A stretch of DNA of 18,719 nucleotides from an uncultured Collinsella sp. (GTDB lineage Bacteria > Actinomycetota > Coriobacteriia > Coriobacteriales > Coriobacteriaceae), in assembly GCA_934654835.1 (NCBI GenBank), contig CAKUGY010000024.1, positions 1 to 18,719 of the forward strand, given 5' to 3'. Each line of letters starts with the position of its first letter. Position 1 is the stretch's first letter. The notes under the pieces were generated by a model. The model did no database searches and had not been told where the DNA came from. It saw only the letters and a list, made by a program, of their open reading frames with translations. The position numbers and the translations under genes were made by a program. This document shows, in pieces, positions 6,831 through 14,462 of this stretch.

Positions 6831-6903
6831 TAATCAGATTATACTTCAGCGCGAATAATGGCAGTGAGAAATTATTCTCGCATGAGAATATATTTTCAGA
6901 TTA
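6831..6903 (-). promoter_or_regulatory. modA promoter and operator array
   Basis: On the minus strand TATAAT occupies 6843-6838, 61 nt before the modA start. It is overlapped by the perfect 11-nt palindrome TAATCAGATTA (6831-6841, plus strand). Upstream lie GAGAAATTATTCTC (6866-6879), GAGAATATATTTTC (6884-6897), and a second copy of TCAGATTA ending at 6903. No good -35 box is visible. The clustered palindromes suggest control by a dimeric regulator, perhaps responding to molybdate; it is not the standard E. coli ModE site. Confidence 0.55.
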
Positions 6904-6935
6904 CGACACGCATCGACTCCACCTCGGCATCAAGC

Positions 6936-6969
6936 AAAAAGGCGGAGCAACCGTTCGGGTCACTCCGCC
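6936..6969 (-). terminator. Intrinsic terminator of the moeA-mog operon
   Basis: GGCGGAG (6941-6947) pairs with CTCCGCC (6963-6969), with an inner ACC/GGT extension. On the minus strand the stem is followed by five T. It lies 14 nt past the mog stop and isolates the cofactor genes from modA. Confidence 0.85.
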
Positions 6970-6982
6970 GCAGGTGAAACAC

Positions 6983-7462
6983 TTATTTGGCGTGTCCGCC
7001 GCCCGCCGTCATCTGTGCCGCGTGCTCCAGCTGGTCGGCAATCGCCTCCCAGCTTTCGCGGGCTGCCTTGGTGGATCCGGGAAAGTTTACGACAAGTGTA
7101 TGACCGCGTTGCATGCACACGGCGCGCGACAGCATCGCGCGGCGCGTCTTGGCCATCGAGTACGCGCGAATCGCCTCGGCAATGCCCGGCACATCGCGGT
7201 CGCAGACGGCGTGCGTCGCCTCGGGCGTCACGTCGCGCATCGAAAGTCCCGTGCCGCCGCAGGTAAGCACAACATGGGCATGGCGCTTGTCGGCAGCGTC
7301 CACGATAGCGGCGCCGATCTCGTCGACGTCGTCGCGCACAACCACGTGCGAGGCCACCGTCCAGCCCTGAGCCGCAATGAGTTCCTCGAGCGCGGCTCCG
7401 GCCTCATCCTGGGCAAGATCGCGCGTATCCGAACACGTCACGATCGAAATCTTCAACTCCAT
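6983..7462 (-). CDS. mog: Molybdopterin adenylyltransferase-like protein (MogA/MoaB family)
   Basis: This cytoplasmic protein of 159 residues activates molybdopterin by adenylation before molybdenum insertion by MoeA. The family signature TCGGTGLSMRDVTPEAT spans 67-83, and SRAVCMQRG followed by VNFPGSTKAARE spans 112-136. Length is typical of stand-alone MoaB/MogA. The ATG at 7462 follows AGGAGG; longer in-frame extensions lie inside moeA and are rejected. The stop of moeA is 10 nt upstream, so the two are co-transcribed and probably coupled. MogA and MoaB cannot be told apart by eye, but pairing with moeA and modABC fits cofactor maturation. Confidence 0.9.
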   Translation of the reverse strand: MELKISIVTCSDTRDLAQDEAGAALEELIAAQGWTVASHVVVRDDVDEIGAAIVDAADKRHAHVVLTCGGTGLSMRDVTPEATHAVCDRDVPGIAEAIRAYSMAKTRRAMLSRAVCMQRGHTLVVNFPGSTKAARESWEAIADQLEHAAQMTAGGGHAK

Positions 7463-7472
7463 AGCGCTCCTC

Positions 7473-8735
7473 CTAAAGCACGGTGCCCTCGGGCAAGTCG
7501 ACGCGGACGACATCCACGACATCGCCCGGCTCGAGCTCGCACGGGCCCTCGTTAATGCGCAGCAGACAATTCGCGCGTTGCATCGTGCCAAGCAGCGCCG
7601 AATTCTGGCTCTTGGCCTCAGTCACCATAAGCTCGCCGGTCTGGGCATCGCGCGCAACGCTGGCGCGGTCGTAAAAGCGACGGTCTTGGCGCTTCTTCAC
7701 GCCGTGCGTGAGCGTCGCCTGCTGCACGGGGCGCGCGCCCTCGGCAAAACCAAGCATCTTACGAATCGCCGGGCGCGCGAGCACCTCAAAGCCCACGTAG
7801 GCCGCCGCCGGATTGCCCGAAAGCCCCAGGTACGGCTTGCCGCCGAGCAGTCCAAACGTGATGGCCTTGCCGGGACGCATCGAGATGCGATCGAACAGGA
7901 CCTCGCCCTCGCGCTGGACCAGCGCCGTCACGTAGTCGTAGTCGCCCGCCGAGGCCCCGCCGCTCGTAATGACAAAGTCGCACTCCCGTACGGCACGATG
8001 CACGAGTTCGGATATCGCCTGCTCGTCGTCGGGCGCGATACCGTAGAACACGGGCTCGGCACCGGCATCGAGCGCCTCGGCCATCAGCGCCGAGGAGTTG
8101 GAATCGCGAATCTGGCCACGCGCCGGAAGCTCACTTGGAGCAACCAGCTCTGTGCCCAGCGAGATGATGCCCACGTGCGGTGCGGCGTGCACCTTCACGC
8201 TCGCATACCCGGCGCTTGCCAGCAGGCCCGCACCAGCCGGCGCCACAACCTCACCGGCACGCATCACGACGTCGCCGGCATGGGCTTCTTCGGCAGCAGA
8301 GCGAACGTTCTCCCCCACCTTAGCCGGCGCCGAGAAGCGGACGTGCGAGCCCTCGTTGCCATCGCCATCGAGCACGTCGACGATCTCGTACTTCACCACG
8401 GCATCGGCGCCCTCTGGCACCGGTGCGCCCGTCATAATGCGGACCGTCTCGCCCGCGCCAATCGTACCCTCAAACACATGACCCGCCGCCTCGTGGCCAA
8501 CAACGGAAAGCGTCACCGGCGCATCGGTTGACGCCGCACCAAGGTCGACGGCGCGCACGGCATATCCGTCCATGGCGCTGTTGGCAAATGGCGAGATGTC
8601 GATATCGGCCACAGCATCCTCGGCTAAAGGAAGACCCGCCGCCTGCCATACGGGAATCTCGACAACCCTGGTCGGACTCACATGTGACAAGACAATTGCC
8701 TGCGCGTCCTCCAACGGAATGAGCTTCTCTGCCAT
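7473..8735 (-). CDS. moeA: Molybdopterin molybdenumtransferase MoeA
   Basis: MoeA inserts molybdate into adenylated molybdopterin to form the cofactor. Motifs in order: DISPFANSAMDGYAV (46-60), TGAPVPEGADAVV (102-114), ISLGTELV (191-198), QIRDSNS (208-214), ITSGGASAGDYDY (256-268), MRPGKAITFG (286-295) and LSGNPAAA (305-312). Length 420 is normal. I use the ATG at 8735, five bases after AGAGG; a GTG two codons earlier overlaps that ribosome binding site. It is the first gene of a two-gene operon with mog. A TATACT -10 candidate lies at 8799-8794 in the intergenic region shared with the divergent CLC gene. Confidence 0.95.
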   Translation of the reverse strand: MAEKLIPLEDAQAIVLSHVSPTRVVEIPVWQAAGLPLAEDAVADIDISPFANSAMDGYAVRAVDLGAASTDAPVTLSVVGHEAAGHVFEGTIGAGETVRIMTGAPVPEGADAVVKYEIVDVLDGDGNEGSHVRFSAPAKVGENVRSAAEEAHAGDVVMRAGEVVAPAGAGLLASAGYASVKVHAAPHVGIISLGTELVAPSELPARGQIRDSNSSALMAEALDAGAEPVFYGIAPDDEQAISELVHRAVRECDFVITSGGASAGDYDYVTALVQREGEVLFDRISMRPGKAITFGLLGGKPYLGLSGNPAAAYVGFEVLARPAIRKMLGFAEGARPVQQATLTHGVKKRQDRRFYDRASVARDAQTGELMVTEAKSQNSALLGTMQRANCLLRINEGPCELEPGDVVDVVRVDLPEGTVL

Positions 8736-8891
8736 ATGCACCTCTTACAGATCGCGGCGCGTAACAAGGGCGCCGATTCTTTATGTTTTATTCAGTATAA
8801 TCCCCCGCCGCTCAACCGTGAGACGGCCTGCACTCGCGAATACACCTGTCGGTTACAGGGCACGAAACAGAACCGAAACCAACCCACCGGC

Positions 8892-8917
8892 TTGACGCGT
8901 TTGTCACGCTCTATAAT
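8892..8917 (+). promoter_or_regulatory. Promoter candidate for the CLC gene
   Basis: TTGACG (8892-8897) and a perfect TATAAT (8912-8917) precede the CLC start by about 30 nt. The 14-nt spacer is short for a sigma-70 type promoter, so the -35 assignment is uncertain. The implied 5' UTR of about 25 nt leaves no room for a fluoride riboswitch. Confidence 0.55.
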
Positions 8918-8947
8918 GCTTGAGTTGTAACCAAAGAAGAGGACACC

Positions 8948-10369
8948 ATGGCTTTTACCGACACATCAGACAGCGAAAGCGAAGAGCAAGCCAATTCCCT
9001 GCCGCTCGATGAGGGAGGCTTCTTCTCCCTGAATGACGTCATCATGGCCGGCAGGCATCAGCTCACCCGCTCTGAGCATCTCTTGGCCGCCGACACGCGC
9101 CGGAACGCCCGCAATCTGCTCGCGAGCGCCAAGCTGCTCGTGCTCGTCGTGATCGTCTCGCTCGCTATGGGTGTTGCCGCCTGGGCATTTTTAGCCTCGC
9201 TGAACATCGCGACCGACTATCGCGAGCACCATGCGTGGGTCTACGCCCTGCTCCCCGCCGTGGGTGTCGCCACCGCATGGGTGTATAAGAACCACGGCCT
9301 TGCCGCCAAACGTGGCAACAACCTGGTCATCGACTCTGCCCTGGGCACCCGTCTCATCCATGCCCGCATGGCCGTCCTCACCTTTGTCTGCTCCACGCTT
9401 ACGCACCTGACAGGCGGCTCGGCCGGACGCGAGGGCGCTGCCGTGCAGATCGGCGGCACCATCGCCAGCAACATCTCAAACCTCGCCCATCTTAAAAAGC
9501 ACGACCATCACGACCTCATGCTCGCCGGCATCTCGTCTGCCTTTGGTGCCGTGTTCGGCTCGCCCCTTGCCGGAGCGTTCTTTGGCATGGAGATGTGCTT
9601 TATCGGCAAGATCGACTACACCGCCGGCATCTACTGCCTCGTCGCCTCGTTTACCGGCTACTTTACCTCACTTGCCCTGGGCACCGAGTACGAGGCAAAC
9701 GTCATCGCCAGCGTCCCCGACATGACGCCCCGAACCGTCGCCATCGTCGTCATCAGCGCCATTATCTTTGGACTGACCGCGCGACTCTTTGCCTGGTCGG
9801 TTCGAACCGTCAAGAACCTCTACGGCCGCTTTATCACCAACTATCTTGTTCGCGCTCTCGTGGGCGCACTTGTGGTGCTTGCAGCCTATGCAGTGCTCGA
9901 TGCCTGGAAGTACGCCGGCCTTGCCACTTGGCTCTCGGGCGCTGGTTTCGCCGGCAACACGACCCTCGCTGACGCCGCCATCAAGCTGGTCGTGACGGCG
10001 CTCACTCTGGGCGCCGGCTTCCAAGGCGGCGAGGTCACACCGTTGTTTGGCATTGGAGCCGCACTTGGCGGCTGGATCGGCTGCCTCGCCGGCATCGACC
10101 CTAGCTTTCTGGCGGCCCTCGGCATGCTCGGCGTCTTCTGCGCCGGCCTCAACGTGCCCATCACCACTTGCATGATGGCCATCGATCTGTTCCACGGAAC
10201 GGCCGCCGGCTTCTTTGTCATCGTTGCGTTTATCAGCTATCTTGCCGGCGGCCACCGCGGCGTTTATCCCGCGCAGCGCATTATCTCGCCCAAGCGCCGT
10301 TCGCTCATTGTGGACGAGGGCGGTACGGTGGCAGAGGCTATCGAGCGCCACAACGACCTGATAGAGTAG
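8948..10369 (+). CDS. CLC-family fluoride/proton antiporter-like membrane protein
   Basis: This 473-residue membrane protein has CLC hallmarks: GGSAGREGAAVQIGG with the gating glutamate at 162, GSPLAGAFFGMEM (204-216) and GAGFQGGEVTPLFGIG (355-370). It lacks the chloride-coordinating GSGIP motif; at that place stands GNNL (123-126). GGEVTP with E362 and T364 matches what I recall of fluoride-exporting CLC-F proteins (E118, E318 and T320 in the Enterococcus protein; the same 200-residue spacing). Fluoride export is therefore the best guess. A charged N-terminal cytoplasmic stretch of about 60 residues precedes the first helix. The start at 8948 follows AGAGGA. No fluoride riboswitch is visible. 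It is divergent from moeA and followed after 85 nt by the lipid kinase. Confidence 0.85.
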   Translation: MAFTDTSDSESEEQANSLPLDEGGFFSLNDVIMAGRHQLTRSEHLLAADTRRNARNLLASAKLLVLVVIVSLAMGVAAWAFLASLNIATDYREHHAWVYALLPAVGVATAWVYKNHGLAAKRGNNLVIDSALGTRLIHARMAVLTFVCSTLTHLTGGSAGREGAAVQIGGTIASNISNLAHLKKHDHHDLMLAGISSAFGAVFGSPLAGAFFGMEMCFIGKIDYTAGIYCLVASFTGYFTSLALGTEYEANVIASVPDMTPRTVAIVVISAIIFGLTARLFAWSVRTVKNLYGRFITNYLVRALVGALVVLAAYAVLDAWKYAGLATWLSGAGFAGNTTLADAAIKLVVTALTLGAGFQGGEVTPLFGIGAALGGWIGCLAGIDPSFLAALGMLGVFCAGLNVPITTCMMAIDLFHGTAAGFFVIVAFISYLAGGHRGVYPAQRIISPKRRSLIVDEGGTVAEAIERHNDLIE

Positions 10370-10454
10370 ATGCAGTAAACGCCGCACGGTCACAATCGGG
10401 GCAACGTAGCCCGAGCGCGACCGCATCGTCACGCCATACGCCGGGAGTCGCCCC

Positions 10455-11417
10455 ATGCACGCAACAGATTTTGGCCGCACGCTGATCATCGCCAATCCCG
10501 CCGCCCAGTCGGGCGCGGCACGCGAAGTTGCCGAGCGCCTACAGCGCTTTTTGGACATGACCGCGCGCTCATCCCAGTTTGACCTGGTGCTGACCGAGCA
10601 CATGGGACACGCCAAAGAACTTGCCGCACAGGCCCAGGGCTACCGCACGGTTATCGCACTCGGCGGCGACGGCGTGATCCACGAGGTCGTCAATGGCTTG
10701 ATGACGCAAGAAGAGGCAGCCCGACCGGCGCTTGCCGTCCTGCCTGTAGGCTCCGGCAACGATTTTGCCCAGACGCTCGGCATCGATGATTTTTCCGGTA
10801 AGGACTTTGGTGCCCTACTCACCTGCGAGCTGCAGCGTCAGGACATCGGGCGCATTCGCTCGTGGAACCCTACAAGCGGCAGCGGCGAGGCGGCCGTCGA
10901 GTATTACGACCAGACGCTCTCCGTCGGCATTGACGCCGCCATCGGCCTGGGTACCACCGAGCTACGGAAGAAGACCGGCTTAACGGGTGCTCCGCTCTAT
11001 ACCCTTTCGGGCCTGGAGCAGTTTGGGTTGCGCTATCGCAACTACCCCATGACGGCCAGCTTTGACGGCGCGCCCGCCGAGCGCGTGCGGGCGATTATCA
11101 TGGCCATCCAGCTGGGCCCCACCTATGGCTCGGGCTATCGCATCTGCCCCGATGCCGACCCCTGCGATGGCGTGCTCGACGTTTGCTACGCCTGCGGCCC
11201 CGTACCACGTGCAGTTGCGCTGCCTATGTTCCTTTCGGCCAAGGATGGCCACCACACCAAGCTGCCGCCGGTGCGCATGCGCCGCTGCCGCCATGCCGAA
11301 CTCACCTTCGAGGAGCCCAACTACCCCATCCAAGCCGACGGCGAAGCCATCGTCGCCTCCCGCATCGAGGTCGACATCCTCCCCGCCGCCCTCGAGGTCT
11401 GGCGCCCAACCCGCTAG
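10455..11417 (+). CDS. Diacylglycerol kinase-family lipid kinase
   Basis: The catalytic domain signature is clear: NPAAQSG (14-20), ALGGDGVIHEVVNGL (68-82) with the GGDG nucleotide loop, and LPVGSGNDFAQTLGI (96-110). These are the motifs of the DagK/YegS/BmrU family, which phosphorylates diacylglycerol or related lipids at the membrane. The C-terminal half, ending in PIQADGEAI, is the usual beta-sandwich. Length 320 is typical. The start at 10455 follows GGGAG with an 8-nt spacer. It lies 85 nt after the CLC gene on the same strand; the gap has only a weak GGGC/GCCC hairpin, so read-through is possible. Which lipid is phosphorylated cannot be told from sequence. Confidence 0.88.
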   Translation: MHATDFGRTLIIANPAAQSGAAREVAERLQRFLDMTARSSQFDLVLTEHMGHAKELAAQAQGYRTVIALGGDGVIHEVVNGLMTQEEAARPALAVLPVGSGNDFAQTLGIDDFSGKDFGALLTCELQRQDIGRIRSWNPTSGSGEAAVEYYDQTLSVGIDAAIGLGTTELRKKTGLTGAPLYTLSGLEQFGLRYRNYPMTASFDGAPAERVRAIIMAIQLGPTYGSGYRICPDADPCDGVLDVCYACGPVPRAVALPMFLSAKDGHHTKLPPVRMRRCRHAELTFEEPNYPIQADGEAIVASRIEVDILPAALEVWRPTR

Positions 11418-11419
11418 TT

Positions 11420-11499
11420 CCTTCTAAGTTGCGGTGAAATAGGGACTGTTTTGCGGCTTTGACAGCCCAACAGTCCCTATTTCACCGCAACTTAGAAGG
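11420..11499. repeat. 31-bp perfect inverted repeat between convergent genes
   Basis: Arms 11420-11450 and 11469-11499 are exact reverse complements over 31 nt, with an 18-nt loop that holds a GGCT/AGCC mini-stem. The element begins three bases after the lipid kinase stop and ends four bases before the release-factor-like stop. It could end transcription from both sides, but it has no T-run and is far longer than an ordinary terminator. The inner GTGAAATAGGGAC resembles GTGACAAAGGGAC of the palindromes at 60-90 and 11910-11940. Confidence 0.85.
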
Positions 11500-11502
11500 G
11501 GA

Positions 11503-11883
11503 TCAATCTTCGCTACCCGGCTTGCGGCGGTTGGCCTTTTTGATGGCGTTGAAGTGCTTGTCGTTGAGCCTGCGCTGGCGCGATCGCTGAGGCACCTTGG
11601 TCGTGACGCGACGGCGCGGCGGACGGCCGCGACGCTCGAGCTCGGCCTTCAGCTTGCGCAGGCAGCTCGCACGATTCTGAAACTGACTACGGCTCTCGCG
11701 CGCCGTCACGACTATCCCCGTGGGCACATGCTTCATGCGCACCGCAGAGTCCGTCGTGTTGACGCCCTGGCCGCCCGGGCCTGTCGCGCGAAACACCTGC
11801 ACCTCGCAGTCGCGCGCCAGCTCCTCGGCCGACATCTCGGCAAAGCGCGCAAACTCGCGCCAACTCATCTTGTTCTCGTCCAT
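11503..11883 (-). CDS. RF-1 domain (GGQ) peptide-release factor-like protein
   Basis: A 126-residue protein with the class I release factor catalytic motif in ATGPGGQGVNTTDSAVR (GGQ at 37-39), then VPTGIVVTARESRSQFQNR and a long arginine/lysine-rich C-terminal tail. It lacks the codon-recognition domains of RF1/RF2. Such short GGQ proteins (ArfB/YaeJ, ICT1, C12orf65 types) hydrolyse peptidyl-tRNA on stalled ribosomes, the basic tail reaching into the mRNA channel. Ribosome rescue is likely but not shown. The ATG at 11883 is chosen because GGGGAGG lies seven bases upstream; the in-frame ATG at 11901 overlaps that site. It is downstream of xpt but separated by a terminator. Confidence 0.85.
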   Translation of the reverse strand: MDENKMSWREFARFAEMSAEELARDCEVQVFRATGPGGQGVNTTDSAVRMKHVPTGIVVTARESRSQFQNRASCLRKLKAELERRGRPPRRRVTTKVPQRSRQRRLNDKHFNAIKKANRRKPGSED

Positions 11884-11903
11884 ATCGATACCTCCCCTCA
11901 AAC

Positions 11904-11940
11904 AAAAAAATGTGACAAAGGGACCGTCCCTTTGTCACAT
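11904..11940 (-). terminator. Intrinsic terminator of xpt (perfect 31-nt palindrome)
   Basis: A perfect 15-bp palindromic stem around one central base (11910-11940, outer half ATGTGACAAAGGGAC) is followed on the minus strand by seven T (11910-11904). It lies 27 nt downstream of the xpt stop. It is the intact version of the degenerate repeat at 60-90. Confidence 0.9.
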
Positions 11941-11967
11941 CGCATGCAAATCGTATGTGCCACGCAC

Positions 11968-12546
11968 CTAGGCGAAGGTGATCTCGCCATTCTCGCAATC
12001 CATATCGGCGATACGGGCCAGGCTCTCAACGCGGAAACCGCGCTCGCGGAGCTTGTCGCCGCCGCCCTGGAAGCCCTTCTCCACGGCAATACCAATACCG
12101 GAAACCTCGGCACCAGCGGCTTCGCAAATCTTAATGAGGCCCTCAAGAGCGCAGCCATTGGCCAGGAAGTCGTCGATAATCAGGACCTTGTCGCCCTCGG
12201 ACAGGAAGCGCTTACCCACGATAACCGGATACTCCTTTTGCTTGGTGAAGGAGTAGATGGTCGTGGCATACTGCTCGCCGTCGAGGTTGATGGACTGGGC
12301 CTTCTTGGCAAAAACAACCGGCACGCCACCAAAATGCTGGGCCGCGATGCAGGCCATGCCAATGCCCGAAGCCTCAATCGTCAGGATCTTGTTAATCTCG
12401 ACGCCCTCGAACAGACGGGCCCACTCAGCGCCCATGTGGTCGAACAGCTCAACGTCGCACTGGTGGTTGAGGAAGGCATCAACCTTAAGGACGTTACCGG
12501 CCTTTACGATGCCGTCACGGCGAATACGATCCTCAAGCTCCTGCAT
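11968..12546 (-). CDS. xpt: Xanthine phosphoribosyltransferase
   Basis: Xpt converts xanthine and PRPP to XMP in purine salvage. The 192-residue protein follows the Bacillus Xpt pattern throughout: LKVDAFLNHQ (20-29), LTIEASGIGMA, GGVPVVFAKK, YSFTKQ (98-103) and the PRPP loop VLIIDDFLANG (121-131), ending with VEKGFQGGGDKL and RVESLARI. Length matches the family (about 190). The ATG at 12546 has AAGGG about eight bases upstream; an in-frame extension to 12651 has no ribosome binding site. It appears to be monocistronic, closed by the palindromic terminator. In Bacillus xpt is under a guanine riboswitch; no such aptamer is visible in the 150 nt upstream here. Confidence 0.95.
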   Translation of the reverse strand: MQELEDRIRRDGIVKAGNVLKVDAFLNHQCDVELFDHMGAEWARLFEGVEINKILTIEASGIGMACIAAQHFGGVPVVFAKKAQSINLDGEQYATTIYSFTKQKEYPVIVGKRFLSEGDKVLIIDDFLANGCALEGLIKICEAAGAEVSGIGIAVEKGFQGGGDKLRERGFRVESLARIADMDCENGEITFA

Positions 12547-12757
12547 GGCGCAACCCTTTCTCGCGGCAATGATTCCGCGCGATGAACAAACGTTGCACGA
12601 TAGTCTACCACGTACCGACCCCCACCCGACCCACAAGCCCCACCGCACCATAAAGCCGCAAGACCAGTCAATTTGGGACGGGGCCCTTTTAGCTAGCCTC
12701 AGAGGGGCGATAGCTGCCTTTGCGAGCGAATATGCCTGTTACCGATTTAATGGCATT

Positions 12758-12913
12758 TCAAAACTATGCCGGTTTACGTCGATGAATCGCGAACTCTCGA
12801 CCACGCCCGAATTCGTACATATAAACCCGCAGGTAGAAGGCTTGTCATTTTTCCCAAAATGAACGCACGGTCACCAAACGGCGAATCATCGTAGTAAACC
12901 GGCATAGTTTTGA
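12758..12913. repeat. 156-bp element bounded by 33-bp inverted repeats
   Basis: Arms 12758-12790 and 12881-12913 are reverse complements at 30 of 33 positions (outer part TCAAAACTATGCCGGTTTAC identical). The 90-nt interior contains CATTTTTCCCAAAATG, a small hairpin of its own. It resembles a non-autonomous palindromic element (MITE/REP-like) or a large RNA hairpin. No target-site duplication is obvious by eye. Confidence 0.7.
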
Positions 12914-12976
12914 GAAGACTGCTTTCCGCAGACTCACACAGAGGGCTTCGCAGGGCCAAAATGTCCCGCTTCCCTC

Positions 12977-13002
12977 CGTCCCCCACGGATCAGCGGGGGA
13001 CG
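12977..13002 (-). terminator. GC hairpin downstream of the MFS gene
   Basis: CGTCCCCC (12977-12984) pairs with GGGGGACG (12995-13002) around a 10-nt loop, 14 nt past the MFS stop. No T-run follows on the minus strand, so termination is only plausible. Confidence 0.4.
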
Positions 13003-13016
13003 TGCGCCACGAAACG

Positions 13017-14321
13017 CTAATGCCGAGCGCGCGTCTTCACCAAACGCACCAGCGTGAGCGCAAAGCCCACGGCAGCAACCGCCATCAGCACATAAAACAC
13101 CGAGCGGAAGCCAAACAGGAAGACATCCGGACGGCCCGCCACATAGCTCGTGGCCGTCTTACCCATTACCGCGCTCGTCTGTCCATACAGGATGCGCGAC
13201 GCCGCCGTAATACCCAGCGCTATGCCCGCATAGCGCGCCAAGCTGCCCAAGCTGCCCGCAAAGCCAAGCGCCTCACGCGGAGCCGAACCCATATACAGCG
13301 AATTATTGGGACTCTGGAAGATCGACGTGCCGCACGACATAAACGCGACGCGGCACACGATCATCAAGATGGAAGAGTGCTCGTCAAGCGTGCTCACCGC
13401 AAAGAGACCGCACACGTACACGCCCAGGCCAACGGCCGTGGGCGCTTCACAACCAACACGGTCGGACACCGAGCCCGAAAGCGGGCCCACAAAGGCATTC
13501 ACGACCGGCATCGCCAAAAACAACAGGCCGGAGATATCGGAGCTAAAGCCGTGGGCATCCTGAAAGTAGAACGGCAGCACAAACTCGGAGGCGCCGATAC
13601 CCACGAACACGATAAGCATGCAAGCCAGGTTAATCGTGAAAGCCGAGCTCGCAAAACAGCGACGCGCCGCCTCTGTCAACGGCATTGGGCGTTCGTCAGC
13701 CTCCGGCTTGACATGCGGCAGCGTATAGAGTCCCACGATAAACGAGATGACGCCAATGGGAAGGTTGATGAGGAAGATGCTCTCCCAGGGAAAACTTGCC
13801 ACGAGTACGCCGCCGAGCACGGGGCCGCACATCATGCCAAGAGCCACAAAGGTCGCCAGAATGCCCATGGCACGACCGCGCTCACGCGCCGGAAACGACT
13901 CGGTGATGATGCCCATATTGTTGGCCATCGCGGCGGCACAGCCAATGCCCTGCACGATACGCGCCAAGATAAGCACCTCGAGCGAAGCCGAAAGCCCGCA
14001 AAGCAGCGAGCCACCCGTAAAGACGATCACACCAAGCTGGAACACATTCACCTTGCCGCGCACATCGCCCAAGCGGCCAAACGGCAGCATGGCGACGCAC
14101 GTCGCGAGCAGATACGCCGAGCTCACGAGCTGAATGCGGTCGAGACCCACACCCAGCTCCTTTTGCATCACCGGAAGCGCCACCGTCACGATGCTCGCAT
14201 CCAGACACGCCATAAAGGTCATGACGAGCACGGTGAACAGAATCGCCCATTTATTCTTACCGTGGGTGTCGCCCTCCAGGGCAATGTGTTCGCGGCGCAG
14301 CTGCTCGGCAGTTTTCTCCAT
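13017..14321 (-). CDS. MFS transporter, DHA2 (EmrB/QacA-like) drug-efflux type
   Basis: A 434-residue membrane protein with a short polar N-terminus and about 12-14 hydrophobic segments. The first helix carries LDASIVTVALPVMQKELG, the DHA2 motif D1 pattern. GRLGDVRGK is the loop 2-3 motif A of the superfamily, and GPVLGGVLV in helix 5 is the antiporter motif C. This predicts a proton-driven exporter of drugs or metabolites in the cytoplasmic membrane. DHA2 proteins are usually 450-500 residues, so this is at the short end. The ATG at 14321 follows GAAGGG by seven bases; the longer frame to 14348 would run into the metY terminator. It appears to be an independent unit. The substrate cannot be predicted. 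Confidence 0.88.
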   Translation of the reverse strand: MEKTAEQLRREHIALEGDTHGKNKWAILFTVLVMTFMACLDASIVTVALPVMQKELGVGLDRIQLVSSAYLLATCVAMLPFGRLGDVRGKVNVFQLGVIVFTGGSLLCGLSASLEVLILARIVQGIGCAAAMANNMGIITESFPARERGRAMGILATFVALGMMCGPVLGGVLVASFPWESIFLINLPIGVISFIVGLYTLPHVKPEADERPMPLTEAARRCFASSAFTINLACMLIVFVGIGASEFVLPFYFQDAHGFSSDISGLLFLAMPVVNAFVGPLSGSVSDRVGCEAPTAVGLGVYVCGLFAVSTLDEHSSILMIVCRVAFMSCGTSIFQSPNNSLYMGSAPREALGFAGSLGSLARYAGIALGITAASRILYGQTSAVMGKTATSYVAGRPDVFLFGFRSVFYVLMAVAAVGFALTLVRLVKTRARH

Positions 14322-14346
14322 ATATATCCCTTCTATCGTGCAACGC

Positions 14347-14390
14347 AAAAACGAGACCCCAATCGCCTACAAACGGTCACGATCGGGGTC
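14347..14390 (-). terminator. Intrinsic terminator of metY
   Basis: GACCCCAATCG (14355-14365) pairs with CGATCGGGGTC (14380-14390) at 10 of 11 positions. On the minus strand TCGTTTTT follows the stem. It lies about 70 nt after the metY stop and just ahead of the MFS gene, separating the two. Confidence 0.85.
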
Positions 14391-14462
14391 CCGCCTACGG
14401 AATCGGAACTATGAGGACGTCGTCAGCCGAAAAGCCGTCCCACGCCTCGCACGCACGCTAGC

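Larger units (their letters stand above)
12547..13016. other. 470-nt gene-free region between xpt and the MFS gene
   Basis: The xpt-proximal part is C-rich and without a clear promoter. The middle holds the inverted-repeat element at 12758-12913. The right end has a GC-rich hairpin at 12977-13002. Short frames here, such as 12774-12986 on the minus strand, have no convincing ribosome binding site and cross the inverted-repeat arms, so I do not call genes. Confidence 0.5.

Noticed and set aside
8682..8690. ATGTGACAA, matching half of the 31-nt palindrome
   Set aside because: It lies inside conserved moeA coding sequence and has no second arm; chance match.
10370..10454. Terminator between the CLC and lipid kinase genes
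   Set aside because: Only a 4-bp GGGC/GCCC stem and a distant GGTC/GACC pairing, without a T-run; too weak to call.
12547..12700. Purine riboswitch upstream of xpt
   Set aside because: The conserved aptamer core and its two interacting loops are not present on the minus strand.
12774..12986. 70-codon minus-strand frame in the xpt-MFS gap
   Set aside because: It crosses both arms of the inverted-repeat element, lacks a convincing ribosome binding site and resembles no family.
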